Shown: positions 1 to 8,200 of the stretch, piece by piece
How positions within the stretch are numbered: the stretch's first letter is position 1
Layout of the letters: each line of letters opens with the position of its first letter
Source: an uncultured Clostridia bacterium
GTDB lineage: Bacteria; Bacillota_A; Clostridia; TANB77; CAG-508
Assembly (NCBI GenBank): GCA_947628465.1
Contig: CANQZZ010000018.1
Span: forward strand, 1-18,610
Length of the DNA stretch: 18,610 nucleotides
Direction: 5' to 3'
Position numbers and translations under genes: made by a program
Notes under the pieces: generated by a model
What the model saw: only the letters and a program-made list of their open reading frames with translations
What the model was told of the DNA's origin: nothing
Databases searched by the model: none

Positions 1-53
1 TTTACACTTCCTATAAAATAAGCTATTATTGCTACTAACACATATACCATCAT
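1..53 (-). CDS. plsY: Start of PlsY glycerol-3-phosphate acyltransferase (partial)
   Basis: Only the first 17 codons lie in the window; the gene runs off the left edge. They encode MMVYVLVAIIAYFIGSV, a hydrophobic first membrane helix ending in the YxIGS pattern typical of PlsY, which makes lysophosphatidic acid from acyl-phosphate and glycerol-3-phosphate in the membrane. The start lies 4 bases after the der stop, with a strong GGGGGAG ribosome binding site inside the der tail. plsY directly downstream of der is a common Firmicutes order, and this supports the call. The identification rests on a short stretch and on context, so it is likely but not proven. Confidence 0.7.
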   Translation of the reverse strand, partial: MMVYVLVAIIAYFIGSV

Positions 54-57
54 TTTA

Positions 58-1386
58 TTACTCCCCCTTTTCACCTTTTTCTCTTGATATTACCCTTATT
101 GGTGTTCCTTCTAATCCAAAATTTGTTCTTATTTGATTTACTAAATATCTCTCATAAGAAAAATGGAATAGAGATTTATTATTTACAAAAATTACAAACG
201 TTGGTGGTTTTACTGAGGCCTGAGTTGCATACAGTATTTTCAATCTTCTTCCTTTATCTGTTGGTGGTTGTACAACTGCTATTGCCTCATTAATTACTTG
301 GTTAAGCATTGATGTTGATACTCTCATAGAATTATTTTGTGCTACTTTATTTATTAATTCAAATAATTTATCTACTCTTTGCCCTGTTTTTGCAGATATA
401 AATAGCATTGGAGCATACGATAAATACTTAAGTTTTTCATACACATCCTTTTTATAATTTTCAAGTGTTCCTGTCGTCTTTTCTATTTCATCCCATTTAT
501 TTATTACTATTATTACACCTTTTCCTGCCTCATGTGCCTCTCCTGCGATTTTAGTGTCTTGGTCTGTTACTCCTTCTTTTGCATCAATAAGCATTAAACA
601 TACATCTGCTCTTTCTATTGCAAGAAGTGACCTCATTATGCTAAATTTTTCTATTGATTCTGATACTTTATTTTTCTTTCTAATTCCTGCTGTATCTATA
701 AAATTATACTTACCTTTATCATTTTCAAAGTATGAATCTATTGCATCACGTGTAGTTCCTGCAATATCACTTACTATTACTCTATTTTTACCCAATATTC
801 TATTTATTAATGATGATTTACCTACATTTGGTTTTCCTATTACTGCTACATTTATTATTCCATCATCTTCTTCATTATCACTTTTCTCTGGAAATGCTTC
901 ATAAATTGCATCTAAAACATCACCTATTCCTAAAGCATTTGTAGATGATACTGGATATGGATCTCCAAGTCCTAAGTTATAGAATTCGTAAATATCATCA
1001 CTTGTTTTTCCAAAATTATCAGCTTTATTACATACTAAAACTACTTTCTTTTTTGATTTTCTAAGCATTAACGCAATTTCTTCATCTGCTGCTGTTACCC
1101 CTTGTTTTATATCTGTTAAAAATATTATAACGTCAGCTATATTAATTGCAATGTTTGCTTGTACCTTCATTTGAGATAAAATAACATCATTTGACTCAGG
1201 CTCAATTCCTCCTGTGTCTATTAAAGTAAAGCTTCTTCCTCTCCAATTTGCTTCTCCATATACTCTATCTCTAGTTACACCGGGCAAATCTTCTACAATA
1301 GATAGTCTTTTACCAATTATATAGTTAAAAAATGTTGATTTACCAACATTTGGTTTTCCAATTATTGCAACCATTGGTTTTGCCAT
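58..1386 (-). CDS. der: GTPase Der (EngA), ribosome assembly
   Basis: Der is a tandem-GTPase protein needed for 50S ribosomal subunit maturation. Two complete G domains are visible. The first has GKPNVGKST near residues 10-18, DTGG and NKAD. The second has GKPNVGKSS, DTAG and NKWD. A C-terminal KH-like domain follows. The reading frame is open from a GTG at 1395, but the ATG at 1386 is the better start: it gives the usual MAKPMVAIIGKPNVGKS beginning and sits about 7 bases after an AGGTG ribosome binding site. The product is 442 residues, normal for the family. The only CGG on this coding strand is out of frame (CCC-GGT near 1282). plsY follows closely. rpmF lies upstream, separated by a terminator. 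Confidence 0.97.
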   Translation of the reverse strand: MAKPMVAIIGKPNVGKSTFFNYIIGKRLSIVEDLPGVTRDRVYGEANWRGRSFTLIDTGGIEPESNDVILSQMKVQANIAINIADVIIFLTDIKQGVTAADEEIALMLRKSKKKVVLVCNKADNFGKTSDDIYEFYNLGLGDPYPVSSTNALGIGDVLDAIYEAFPEKSDNEEDDGIINVAVIGKPNVGKSSLINRILGKNRVIVSDIAGTTRDAIDSYFENDKGKYNFIDTAGIRKKNKVSESIEKFSIMRSLLAIERADVCLMLIDAKEGVTDQDTKIAGEAHEAGKGVIIVINKWDEIEKTTGTLENYKKDVYEKLKYLSYAPMLFISAKTGQRVDKLFELINKVAQNNSMRVSTSMLNQVINEAIAVVQPPTDKGRRLKILYATQASVKPPTFVIFVNNKSLFHFSYERYLVNQIRTNFGLEGTPIRVISREKGEKGE

Positions 1387-1501
1387 TATTTTCACCTTTT
1401 TCTTTCGCTAAATATTTTATATCATATATATAATTTCGTCAAGATTTCAAATCTTTTCTTTTTCCGAAAAAGACCAAATCTAATTCTCCTAAAAAAGGAA
1501 A

Positions 1502-1529
1502 CAAAAAAAATGCCTTTTTATTTAGGCAT
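1502..1529 (-). terminator. Intrinsic terminator after rpmF
   Basis: On the minus strand ATGCCT and AGGCAT form a perfect 6-bp stem around an A-rich loop, followed directly by eight or nine T. The stem overlaps the last codons and stop of rpmF. It should end the rpmF transcript before der. A run of T on the other side means it could also work in the opposite direction. Confidence 0.8.
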
Positions 1530-1704
1530 CTTTTTTTGCTATTACTTCTTTTCCATCATAATATCCACAATTATCGCATACTCTATGTGGTAATACTGGT
1601 TCTCCACAATGTTTACATGTTGCTATATTTGGTGTTTCTAATTTCCATGTAGATCTTTTTAAATGTGTTCTTTCTTTTGACCATCTTCTTTTTGGTTGTG
1701 CCAT
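1522..1704 (-). CDS. rpmF: 50S ribosomal protein L32
   Basis: This 60-residue protein begins MAQPKRRWSKERTHLKRSTW and carries the zinc-ribbon pairs CKHCG and CDNCG, the hallmark of zinc-binding L32 in Firmicutes. It is a structural protein of the large ribosomal subunit. The ATG is preceded by a strong AAGGAGGG site. A consensus promoter lies upstream and an intrinsic terminator overlaps its stop codon, so it is probably expressed as a short separate transcript even though all neighbours run the same way. Length and composition are normal. Confidence 0.97.
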   Translation of the reverse strand: MAQPKRRWSKERTHLKRSTWKLETPNIATCKHCGEPVLPHRVCDNCGYYDGKEVIAKKDA

Positions 1705-1769
1705 TCTTTACTCCCTCCTTGCTAATCAAAGATATCTATATATCTATTTCAATAATTTTCAACTATAAT

Positions 1770-1798
1770 AGTATATCCTTTTATTCTTAATTTGTCAA
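1770..1798 (-). promoter_or_regulatory. Sigma-A-type promoter for rpmF
   Basis: On the minus strand TTGACA (1798-1793) is followed after exactly 17 bases by TATACT (1775-1770). This is a near-perfect housekeeping promoter, about 65 bases upstream of the rpmF start and just past the rlmB stop. Confidence 0.85.
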
Positions 1799-1815
1799 TA
1801 TTTTTGAAAAATTTA

Positions 1816-2593
1816 TTACATTCTTTGTTTTAAGGCTTCATATATAACTATACCTGCCGATACAGATGCATTAAGTGATGTTATTTTTCCTTTCATTGGA
1901 ATCTTTACTAAAAAGTCACAATTCTCTTTTACTAGTTTTCCCATTCCAAAGCCCTCACTACCTATAACTATTGCAATAGGTCCTTTTAAATCTTGTTCAT
2001 AATAATAAGTTTTTGCATCTCCATCTGTTCCACAAATCCATAAGCCTTGTTCTTTTAAATATCTAATAGTTTCATTTATATTATTTACTCTTGCAATTTT
2101 TACATGTTCTACTGCTCCTGCAGATGATTTTGAAACTGTAGCATTTACTCCGGCAAGCTCTTCTTTTTGGAATTATAACCCCATGTACTCCAGCTGTCTC
2201 GGCCGTTCTAATAATTGAACCTAAATTATGAGGATCCTCTATTCCATCTAGTATTACTACAAATGTATCTTCTCGTTTTTCTTTAGCAAATTTTAAAATA
2301 TCTTCTATTTCACAATAATTAAAAGGAGGAACAATTGCTATTACTCCTTGGTGATTATTTGTTTCAGAAATTGCATTTAGTTTTGCTCTTTCAACTTCTA
2401 CAATAACTATTTTTCTTTGCTTAGCAAGTGTTATTATTTTGTTAATAGAGCCATGCCTTTCTCCTTTTGCAATTAATATTTTATTTATATCTCTTTCAGA
2501 TTCTAATAACTCTAAAACGCTATTTCGTCCTTCTATTTGGTCTGAGACATTTTCATTATCTATATTCTTTTCTTTTACTTTTTCACTTTTCAC
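1816..2593 (-). CDS. rlmB: 23S rRNA 2'-O-methyltransferase RlmB (TrmH/SPOUT), with CGGA recoding site
   Basis: RlmB methylates the ribose of a 23S rRNA guanosine. The start is a GTG at 2593, preceded by AAGGAG. The N-terminal part contains IEGRNSVLELLES and the RNA-binding domain; the SPOUT part has DGIEDPHNLGSIIRTAETAG. At 2152 the frame meets TGC-CGG-AGT. Read as plain triplets it ends after 170 residues, with a nonsense tail after PKRRAC. Reading CGGA as one glycine continues as GVNATVSKSSAGAVEHVKIA, then GSEGFGMGKLV and the knot motif ITSLNASVSAGIVIYEA, stopping at 1816. The joined product is 258 residues, the normal length. All cofactor-binding knot motifs lie after the site, so the short form could not be active. 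It lies 12 bases downstream of lepA. Confidence 0.93.
2149..2152 (-). other. CGGA four-base glycine codon / +1 recoding site in rlmB
   Basis: Codon 148 in the starting frame is CGG, followed by A. The preceding codon is TGC. The conserved protein continues only in the +1 frame, with GGA as a glycine matching the RRAxGxNATV segment of the family. Triplet reading hits a stop about 22 codons later. The preceding codon cannot re-pair after a +1 slip (TGC to GCC), so simple P-site slippage is unlikely. Confidence 0.85.
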
Positions 2594-2605
2594 TTTTTAG
2601 TCTCC

Positions 2606-4418
2606 TTATTCATCATCTAATTTTAGTACACTTAAAAATGCTTCTTGTGGTATTTCTACGTTTCCTATTTGTCTCATCTTTTTCTTACCTTTTTTCTGTT
2701 TTTCTAGTAGTTTTTTCTTTCTTGTAATATCCCCACCATAGCATTTAGCAAGTACATCTTTTCTCATTGCAGATATTGTTTCCCTTGCTATTATTTTTCC
2801 ACCTACAACTGCTTGAATTGGTATTTCAAATAATTGCCTTGGAATTACTGTTTTTAATTTTTCTGCCATTTTTCTTCCTCTTGTATATGCTGTATCTTTA
2901 TGTACTATAAATGACAAAGCATCTACTGGTTCATTATTAATATGTATATCTAATTTTACAAGTTCAGCTTTTCTATATTCTTTAAATTCATAATCAAATG
3001 ATGCATATCCTTTTGTTTTTGATTTTAAAGTATCAAAGAAATCATATATTATTTCATTTAGTGGAAGTTCATACTCAAGAGTTACACGAGTAGCATCTAA
3101 ATATTTCATATCAAGATATGTACCTCTTCTATCTTGACATATTTCCATTACATTTCCAACAAATTCTTTTGGAAGCATAATTTCTGCTTTTACTATTGGT
3201 TCTTCAATATAACTTATTTCTTGCAATGGTGGTAAGTCTGTTGGATTATATAATTCGATTATTTCTCCTGTTTGTTTATGTACTTTGTATATAACTGATG
3301 GAGCTGTGGTAATTAAGTTTAAATCAAACTCTCTTTCTAATCTTTCTTGTATTATTTCTAAATGTAATAATCCTAAAAATCCACATCTAAATCCAAATCC
3401 TAATGCAATAGATGTTTCTGGCTCATATTGTAATGCAGCATCATTTAATTTTAATTTTTCTAATGCTGTTTTTAAATTTTCATAGTCGCCACCATCTAAG
3501 GGATACATTCCACAATATACCATAGAATTTGCCTTTTTATATCCTGGAAGTGCTTCTTTTGCTGGGTTTTCTACTGTTGTTATAGTATCTCCAACATGAA
3601 GGTCTGATACATTTTTTACACTAGCTGCAATGTATCCGCACTTCACCTGCAGAAAGCTTATCTGCAGGCACTGTAGTTCCTGGTTCTAAGTATCCTAGTT
3701 CTGCAACTACAAACTTTTTGTTTGTAGCCATAAATAAAATTTCGTCACCTGTTTTTACTGTTCCCTCTACTACTCTTATATAACTTAGAGCTCCTTTATA
3801 ATTATCATAAAAAGAATCAAATATTAAGCATTTTAAAGGCTTTGATTCATCACCTACTGGTGGTTTAAAATCTGTAACTACTCTTTCTAAAACTTCATCT
3901 ATATTTAATCCTGTTTTTGCAGATATACAAGGTGCATCCATAGCTGGTATTCCTATTATATCTTCTATTTCTTTCTTTACTTCTTCTGGTCTTGCATTTG
4001 GAAGGTCAACTTTATTTATAACTGGTAAAATCTCTAAATTATTATCAAGTGCTAAATATACATTTGCAAGTGTTTGTGCCTCTACTCCCTGACTTGCGTC
4101 TACTACTAAAATTGCACCTTCACATGCGGCTAAGCTTTTTGAAACCTCATAATTAAAATCTACATGCCCTGGTGTATCTATTAAATTAAGAATATATTCA
4201 TTTCCGTCTTTAGCTTTATATAGCATTCTTACAGCTTGTGCTTTTATTGTAATTCCACGTTCTTTTTCTAAATCCATATTATCTAAAACCTGACTTTCCA
4301 TTTCTCTCGAAGAAAGAAGTCCAGTTTTTTCTATTAGTCTATCTGCTAAAGTGGATTTGCCATGGTCTATATGTGCTATAATGCTAAAATTTCTAATGTA
4401 TTTTTGTTTGTCTTGCAT
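2606..4418 (-). CDS. lepA: Elongation factor 4 (LepA) GTPase, with CGGA recoding site
   Basis: LepA is a ribosome-associated translational GTPase. The ATG at 4418 follows a CGGAGG ribosome binding site. The G1 motif AHIDHGKST is at residues 15-23; [16 protein letters not shown] and NKVDLP follow. At 3638 the frame reads GTG-CGG-ATA; triplet reading gives RIHCS and stops, a 265-residue fragment. Reading CGGA as glycine gives [18 protein letters not shown], the normal sequence, and continues through [13 protein letters not shown] and the C-terminal domain ending [17 protein letters not shown]. The joined product is 603 residues, the expected size. The gene lies 11 bases downstream of the DUF5662 gene and just upstream of rlmB. 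A methionine codon near 3646 could suggest a separate second gene, but it lies in the middle of a domain. Confidence 0.95.
3635..3638 (-). other. CGGA four-base glycine codon / +1 recoding site in lepA
   Basis: Codon 261 in the starting frame is CGG, followed by A and preceded by GTG. The +1 frame gives the conserved V-G-Y of LepA domain II. The triplet frame stops four codons after the CGG. Slipping GTG by +1 would give TGC, so re-pairing is not possible. Confidence 0.87.
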
Positions 4419-4429
4419 AAAATCCTCCG

Positions 4430-4966
4430 CTATTCACAATATTTTTTGTATTTTTCTTTTAAAAATTCCTTTTTTAATACTGCATCTATTCCTTTTTTAC
4501 TTATTTCTGAGTAAACATCATCAAAAAATGCTATCATCTTAGGATGAAACACATCTTTGTTTTTAATGTTTTGCCAATACCATAATGGATATTCATTTTT
4601 AAATTCTTTTCCTTTATACACCATTCCTGCTGCTAAATTGTCACATAACATTTCTACTGTATATTTATATGGTATAACCGGTGCCTTTACAGGCGCATTA
4701 AAATCATACCAATATTCCTCGTGGTGTTTATTTCTTCCCTTATGATGTAGCCATGCTAATGAATATATTCTATCTTCTCTTGCTACTTGTATTGGACTTT
4801 TATATCCTACATAATATTTTGCACTTTCTATAAACTCTGTTGGACTGTATTTTGATAAATCATGTACTAAGCCTTGCCATATTAAACCTACTTTTGCACA
4901 AAGTTTAAATACCATCCATTTATGTTTTGTTATTAACTTAAAATGTAACCACATTTTTTTAATCAT
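4430..4966 (-). CDS. DUF5662 family protein (HD-like, predicted metal-binding)
   Basis: This 178-residue protein resembles the DUF5662 family, whose function is not established. Conserved-looking elements are [11 protein letters not shown] near residues 38-48 and [17 protein letters not shown] near 73-89. They are rich in His, Asp and Glu and resemble a small HD-type metal site, so a hydrolase-like role is possible; this is inference. No membrane segment or signal peptide is seen. It lies 11 bases upstream of lepA, and its stop codon directly precedes the lepA ribosome binding site, so the two are probably co-transcribed. Start is ATG with an AGGAG site a few bases upstream. Confidence 0.75.
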   Translation of the reverse strand: MIKKMWLHFKLITKHKWMVFKLCAKVGLIWQGLVHDLSKYSPTEFIESAKYYVGYKSPIQVAREDRIYSLAWLHHKGRNKHHEEYWYDFNAPVKAPVIPYKYTVEMLCDNLAAGMVYKGKEFKNEYPLWYWQNIKNKDVFHPKMIAFFDDVYSEISKKGIDAVLKKEFLKEKYKKYCE

Positions 4967-5012
4967 GCTTTACTCCTAATTGTTAATCTAATGTAAATAT
5001 TTCAACATAAAA

Positions 5013-5041
5013 AGTATAGCATAATTGTTAATTTTTGTATA
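5013..5041 (-). promoter_or_regulatory. Possible promoter for the DUF5662-lepA transcript
   Basis: On the minus strand TATACT (5018-5013) lies 17 bases after TATACA (5041-5036). The -10 box is good and the -35 box weak. It sits about 50 bases upstream of the DUF5662 start and just past the toxin stop. Confidence 0.4.
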
Positions 5042-5047
5042 CATTTT

Positions 5048-5335
5048 TTAAATTACATTTTTAAAATTTTGCCTTTTATTGAGTATTCGTTGGATTTCAA
5101 CGTTTTGATTTTTTACTGAATAAAAAATTAAATAATTCTTGAAATAAATAAATCTAAATTCTGTTTTATTATATCTTTTTCCCATAAAGGGAAATATTTG
5201 AAGATTTGAAATTGATTTTAATATGTCTGCTCTAAAATTGTCTGCAGCTATTGGATTTGCTAGATTAAAAAATATATAATTGTATATTTTATACAAATCT
5301 ATATTGGCTTGTTGTGTACGTTTAATTCCATACAT
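5048..5335 (-). CDS. ParE/RelE-superfamily toxin of a type II toxin-antitoxin pair
   Basis: The 95-residue protein has the layout of the ParE/RelE superfamily: an N-terminal helical part (ANIDLYKIYNYIFFNLANP), a central PFMGKRY segment, and a C-terminal strand region FRFIYFKNYLIFYSVKNQNV ending IQRILNKRQNF. ParE members poison gyrase and RelE members cleave mRNA; the sequence alone does not decide which. Its ATG lies inside the end of the antitoxin gene, a 37-base overlap that implies translational coupling, with antitoxin first. The small size, coupling and antitoxin neighbour support the call. The pair sits as an insertion-like module between lepA/DUF5662 and the peptidase gene. Confidence 0.8.
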   Translation of the reverse strand: MYGIKRTQQANIDLYKIYNYIFFNLANPIAADNFRADILKSISNLQIFPFMGKRYNKTEFRFIYFKNYLIFYSVKNQNVEIQRILNKRQNFKNVI

Positions 5336-5532
5336 TTTTTAGTCTCTTCTATCATTTTATCTAACAATCTATTAGCTTCTTCTTCTGAGTAATAAATCCC
5401 CTCATCTACTGCCTCTTGTAATTTCTCATTTATGAATTTTTGGGTTTCTTCGTCAAATTCACCATTTGGACCAACTTCAATTTCTATAATATCATCCTTA
5501 AAATTATGATTTCTCATATCTTTTATTTCCAT
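5299..5532 (-). CDS. Antitoxin partner of the ParE/RelE-type toxin
   Basis: The 77-residue protein is acidic (EVGPNGEFDEETQKF, EEEANRLLDKMIEETKK) and overlaps the toxin start by 37 bases, the usual antitoxin-first arrangement. The N-terminal half looks like a short beta segment; the C-terminal half is a charged helix suited to wrapping the toxin. I do not recognise a specific antitoxin DNA-binding family. It has a strong AAGGAGG ribosome binding site and a consensus promoter directly upstream, consistent with an autoregulated operon. Confidence 0.7.
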   Translation of the reverse strand: MEIKDMRNHNFKDDIIEIEVGPNGEFDEETQKFINEKLQEAVDEGIYYSEEEANRLLDKMIEETKKCMELNVHNKPI

Positions 5533-5553
5533 TTTTTGCCTCCTTGTGTTTGT

Positions 5554-5582
5554 ATTTTATCAAAATAATGTTCGTATGTCAA
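5554..5582 (-). promoter_or_regulatory. Sigma-A-type promoter for the toxin-antitoxin operon
   Basis: On the minus strand TTGACA (5582-5577) is followed after 17 bases by TAAAAT (5559-5554), about 20 bases before the antitoxin start. This is one of the clearest promoters in the window. Confidence 0.8.
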
Positions 5583-5619
5583 TAGTCTTTTTGTAAATTT
5601 TTTATTTTTTTGTTTATTC

Positions 5620-6309
5620 CTATATAAAAGCACTTATAACTGTATAAATCAAAACTCTTATTAATCCATTTGTTATCAAATTATCTACTGTAAATGGAAT
5701 GCCTACTTTATTTATTTTATCATATTCTTTAATTAATATTTCTTTTTCTTCTTCTGTACATAGTTTTTTCTTTTCCATATATTCTTTTGCTAAAAATTTT
5801 GCTCTTGTCATTGCATCTATTTCTAGGAAACTTCTCACGGCAAATTGAATTAGAGCAAATAAAATTAATATTGCTATTTGCAAGATTTGATTGTTTACTA
5901 CTTTAAATAAAGTTAAGATAGTAATTACAAAAAAATATATTATATTTATATTAGAAAATATAAAATTAAATAAAAGAAGTGTTCTGTCTTGACATGAATG
6001 CAAACACTCATGCGCAATTGTTTGAAGTCTTGCATAATTATTTTTCATATCTGCTATTGAAATTTTATTAGTTACAGCTATGTATAAACTCGTCTGAGTA
6101 TCTTTTGCTTCTTCTATTTTTACTCCTTTATTTCCAAGCATTTCTAACATTTCTTTTGCAACTTCAATATTTTCTGGAAATTTATCTGTTATTTTTTCTA
6201 ATTCTTTATTTTGACTTAATTCCTTTGCTTTTTTTAAATTTATTTTAAATACAAATTTAAATAAAATTATTGCTACTATTAATAAGACAATATAAATTAT
6301 ACTTTCCAT
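5620..6309 (-). CDS. Membrane zinc metallopeptidase, YugP-like
   Basis: This 229-residue protein has an N-terminal membrane helix (about residues 3-22), a soluble stretch, the zinc-peptidase motif HECLH (an HExxH) near residue 98, two adjoining membrane helices (about 110-160), and EIDAMTRAKFLA, where the Glu is a likely third zinc ligand as in gluzincin peptidases. A short hydrophobic segment ends the protein. The architecture resembles the YugP-type predicted membrane zinc peptidases of Firmicutes; substrates are unknown. The start ATG follows AGGAG. It lies 55 bases downstream of the YlbF-family gene and may share its transcript. HECLH is unusual in having Cys in the motif, but the catalytic Glu and both His are present. 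Confidence 0.7.
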   Translation of the reverse strand: MESIIYIVLLIVAIILFKFVFKINLKKAKELSQNKELEKITDKFPENIEVAKEMLEMLGNKGVKIEEAKDTQTSLYIAVTNKISIADMKNNYARLQTIAHECLHSCQDRTLLLFNFIFSNINIIYFFVITILTLFKVVNNQILQIAILILFALIQFAVRSFLEIDAMTRAKFLAKEYMEKKKLCTEEEKEILIKEYDKINKVGIPFTVDNLITNGLIRVLIYTVISAFI

Positions 6310-6364
6310 ATACTACATCTCCTACAAAAATGGAGCGCATTAATTATCGCCCCACACTACTATA

Positions 6365-6697
6365 TTATAATAAATCTTTTACTGATTCACTTATTATTTT
6401 ATTTACATCTGCAAGCATTATATTAAATCTTACTTCAATGTCAAAATATTCTTTTATTTTTGGTTCTTTCATAAGAATATCATACATTTCTTGTAATTTT
6501 TTCATTTTTTCTGAATCTTCATTTTTGCCTTGAAATAACATAACTTGCACATCATATCTTATTTTTTCAAACTCCTCAATTTTTGCTTTCATTTCAGGAA
6601 TTGCTTCTATTTCTTCTTTTGCCTTTTTATAATCTTTATATTCCTTACTCTCTTGCAATGCTTTTGCTAAATTATTAGCTTCATCATATACGTACAT
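6365..6697 (-). CDS. YlbF/YmcA family regulator
   Basis: The 110-residue, almost entirely helical protein matches the YlbF/YmcA family in size and pattern: an N-terminal ANNLAKALQESKEYKDYKKA segment, a central charged coiled-coil-like helix and the late hydrophobic part FDIEVRFNIMLADVNKII. In Bacillus, YlbF, YmcA and YaaT form a complex affecting competence, sporulation and RNase Y-dependent mRNA maturation. Whether this member does the same is inference. It starts 17 bases after the stop of the GT4 glycosyltransferase with an AAGGAGGAG site, so the two are probably one operon. Confidence 0.75.
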   Translation of the reverse strand: MYVYDEANNLAKALQESKEYKDYKKAKEEIEAIPEMKAKIEEFEKIRYDVQVMLFQGKNEDSEKMKKLQEMYDILMKEPKIKEYFDIEVRFNIMLADVNKIISESVKDLL

Positions 6698-6714
6698 TCT
6701 ATATTCTCCTCCTT

Positions 6715-8010
6715 TTAAGCATAAGCTTGACGTTTTTTATTAAATGGAATTAAATTTGTAATTTCTGTTTCAACATGTTTTATTCTCTTTGATTTTCTAG
6801 CTTTTTCTTGTGCTATTTGATTTGCTTGACGCTCTGCCATTGTTTGACATATTGCTTTTTGATATATAAAGTGAGTATCTTGTGCTATTTTTGTCCAGTT
6901 ATATTCATTTTTTACTTTTGCTTTTGCTTTTTTTACAATATTATCACATAATTGTGGATTAAATAAAAGTGCTAAAATTGAGTCTGCAAGTGAATTAGAA
7001 TTTCCTGCATAGAATTTCATTCCATCTACTCCATGTTCTACTATTTCATTTAGTCCACCAATATCAGATACTACTGTTGGAACACCTGCAAGCATTGCTT
7101 CTAAGGCTACTATTCCAAATGGCTCATATGTGCTTGGAAATACTGATATATCTGCACATTTATACATTTTTGAAACTTGTCTTGCATTTAAATATCCTGT
7201 AAAATATACTTTTTGTCCTAATCCCATTGCATCTACTTGTGCCTTTAATTCGTCTAGCATTCCACCTTTTCCCGCTATAACAAGTTTAACATCATGATAA
7301 TTATCTAATATTTTAGGCATTGCTGATATTAAATGTTGAACACCTTTTTCATATACTAGTCTACCCATAAATAGAATTATTTTTTCATTATCAGCTGCAT
7401 ATTGTCTTCTAAAATCATAATCTTTTTCTACACCAATGTATGATGTAGTATTTATTCCGTTTGAAACAACATTGATTTTTTCATAAGGAAGTCCAAACAA
7501 TCTTTGTAAATCGTTTTTCATAAATTTACTATTTACTATTACTTCTGAAGATTCATATGTAAGCATCCATTCTGTATCATTTATATATCTTTGTATTTCA
7601 TCATGGATGCCTCCGTTACGTCCTGCTTCAGTAGCATGTATTGTACTTACAAGTGGCAAATCATAAGAATTTTTTAATGTTTTTGCAGCATATGCTACAA
7701 GCCAATCGTGTGCATGTATAACATCAAATTTTTCACCTTTTGCTATTAACTCATTTGCTTTTGCTATCATATTAAAATTTAGTTGCATTATCCAATCTAT
7801 AAAATTATTTGGATTAATCATGTAATTATCTACTCTATATACTTGCACTCCTTTATCATCCTCATAATATGGTGCATTTCCTTCTCTATATGTAATTACA
7901 CTTACATCGTGTCCATCCTTAATTAATCTTTTTGATAAATCATTTACAACTCTTGCAATACCTCCAACTATTCTTGGTGGATATTCCCATGTTAGCATAA
8001 GTATTTTCAT
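6715..8010 (-). CDS. GT4-family glycosyltransferase, probable alpha-glucan synthase
   Basis: This 431-residue GT-B fold enzyme starts MKILMLTWEYPPRIVGGIA, with the glycine-rich loop typical of GT4 and GlgA-like enzymes. Later come VIHAHDWLV, NVVSNGINT, ILFMGRLVYEKGVQHLISA and the nucleotide-sugar motif EPFGIVALEAMLAGVP, including the E-x7-E pattern. A short basic tail follows. It is divergent from a DUF4912 gene and a GH57 branching enzyme. In several Firmicutes and Thermotogae such neighbours suggest that the GT4 enzyme elongates an alpha-1,4-glucan, taking the place of classical GlgA; the exact donor is not shown by the sequence. ATG start with AAAGGGG upstream. Confidence 0.85.
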   Translation of the reverse strand: MKILMLTWEYPPRIVGGIARVVNDLSKRLIKDGHDVSVITYREGNAPYYEDDKGVQVYRVDNYMINPNNFIDWIMQLNFNMIAKANELIAKGEKFDVIHAHDWLVAYAAKTLKNSYDLPLVSTIHATEAGRNGGIHDEIQRYINDTEWMLTYESSEVIVNSKFMKNDLQRLFGLPYEKINVVSNGINTTSYIGVEKDYDFRRQYAADNEKIILFMGRLVYEKGVQHLISAMPKILDNYHDVKLVIAGKGGMLDELKAQVDAMGLGQKVYFTGYLNARQVSKMYKCADISVFPSTYEPFGIVALEAMLAGVPTVVSDIGGLNEIVEHGVDGMKFYAGNSNSLADSILALLFNPQLCDNIVKKAKAKVKNEYNWTKIAQDTHFIYQKAICQTMAERQANQIAQEKARKSKRIKHVETEITNLIPFNKKRQAYA

Positions 8011-8062
8011 GAAACTGCTTCCCCTTTCGTTTTTTCATTAGTTAAATTACAATATTATCTAT

Positions 8063-8091
8063 ATTGTATAAGAAAATATGATAAAAGTAAA
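8063..8091 (-). promoter_or_regulatory. Probable promoter for the GT4 gene
   Basis: On the minus strand TTTACT (8091-8086) is followed after 17 bases by TACAAT (8068-8063), about 50 bases before the GT4 start. It is one half of the divergent intergenic region 8011-8200. Confidence 0.55.
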
Positions 8092-8139
8092 CACATATCT
8101 ACAATATTTTTAATTTTTTTTATTTTATCCTTTTTTCTA

Positions 8140-8168
8140 TTGAATTTATTTGATTTTTGATATACTAT
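8140..8168 (+). promoter_or_regulatory. Possible promoter for DUF4912-GH57
   Basis: TTGAAT (8140-8145) lies 17 bases before TACTAT (8163-8168); a TATACT overlaps at 8161 with shorter spacing. It is followed by an AAGGAGG site and the ATG at 8201. The surrounding sequence is very AT-rich, so confidence is moderate. Confidence 0.42.
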
Positions 8169-8200
8169 ATATAGGAATATTTACTAAGGAGGAAATTTAA

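Noticed and set aside
3285..3485. Plus-strand open frames inside lepA, der, gpr, recG and GH57
   Set aside because: They overlap well-supported genes on the other strand, have no start signals and encode compositions typical of antisense AT-rich frames.
6310..6364. Weak inverted repeat near GCGCATTAATTATCGC as a terminator
   Set aside because: The stem is short and imperfect and is not followed by a clear T-run in either direction.
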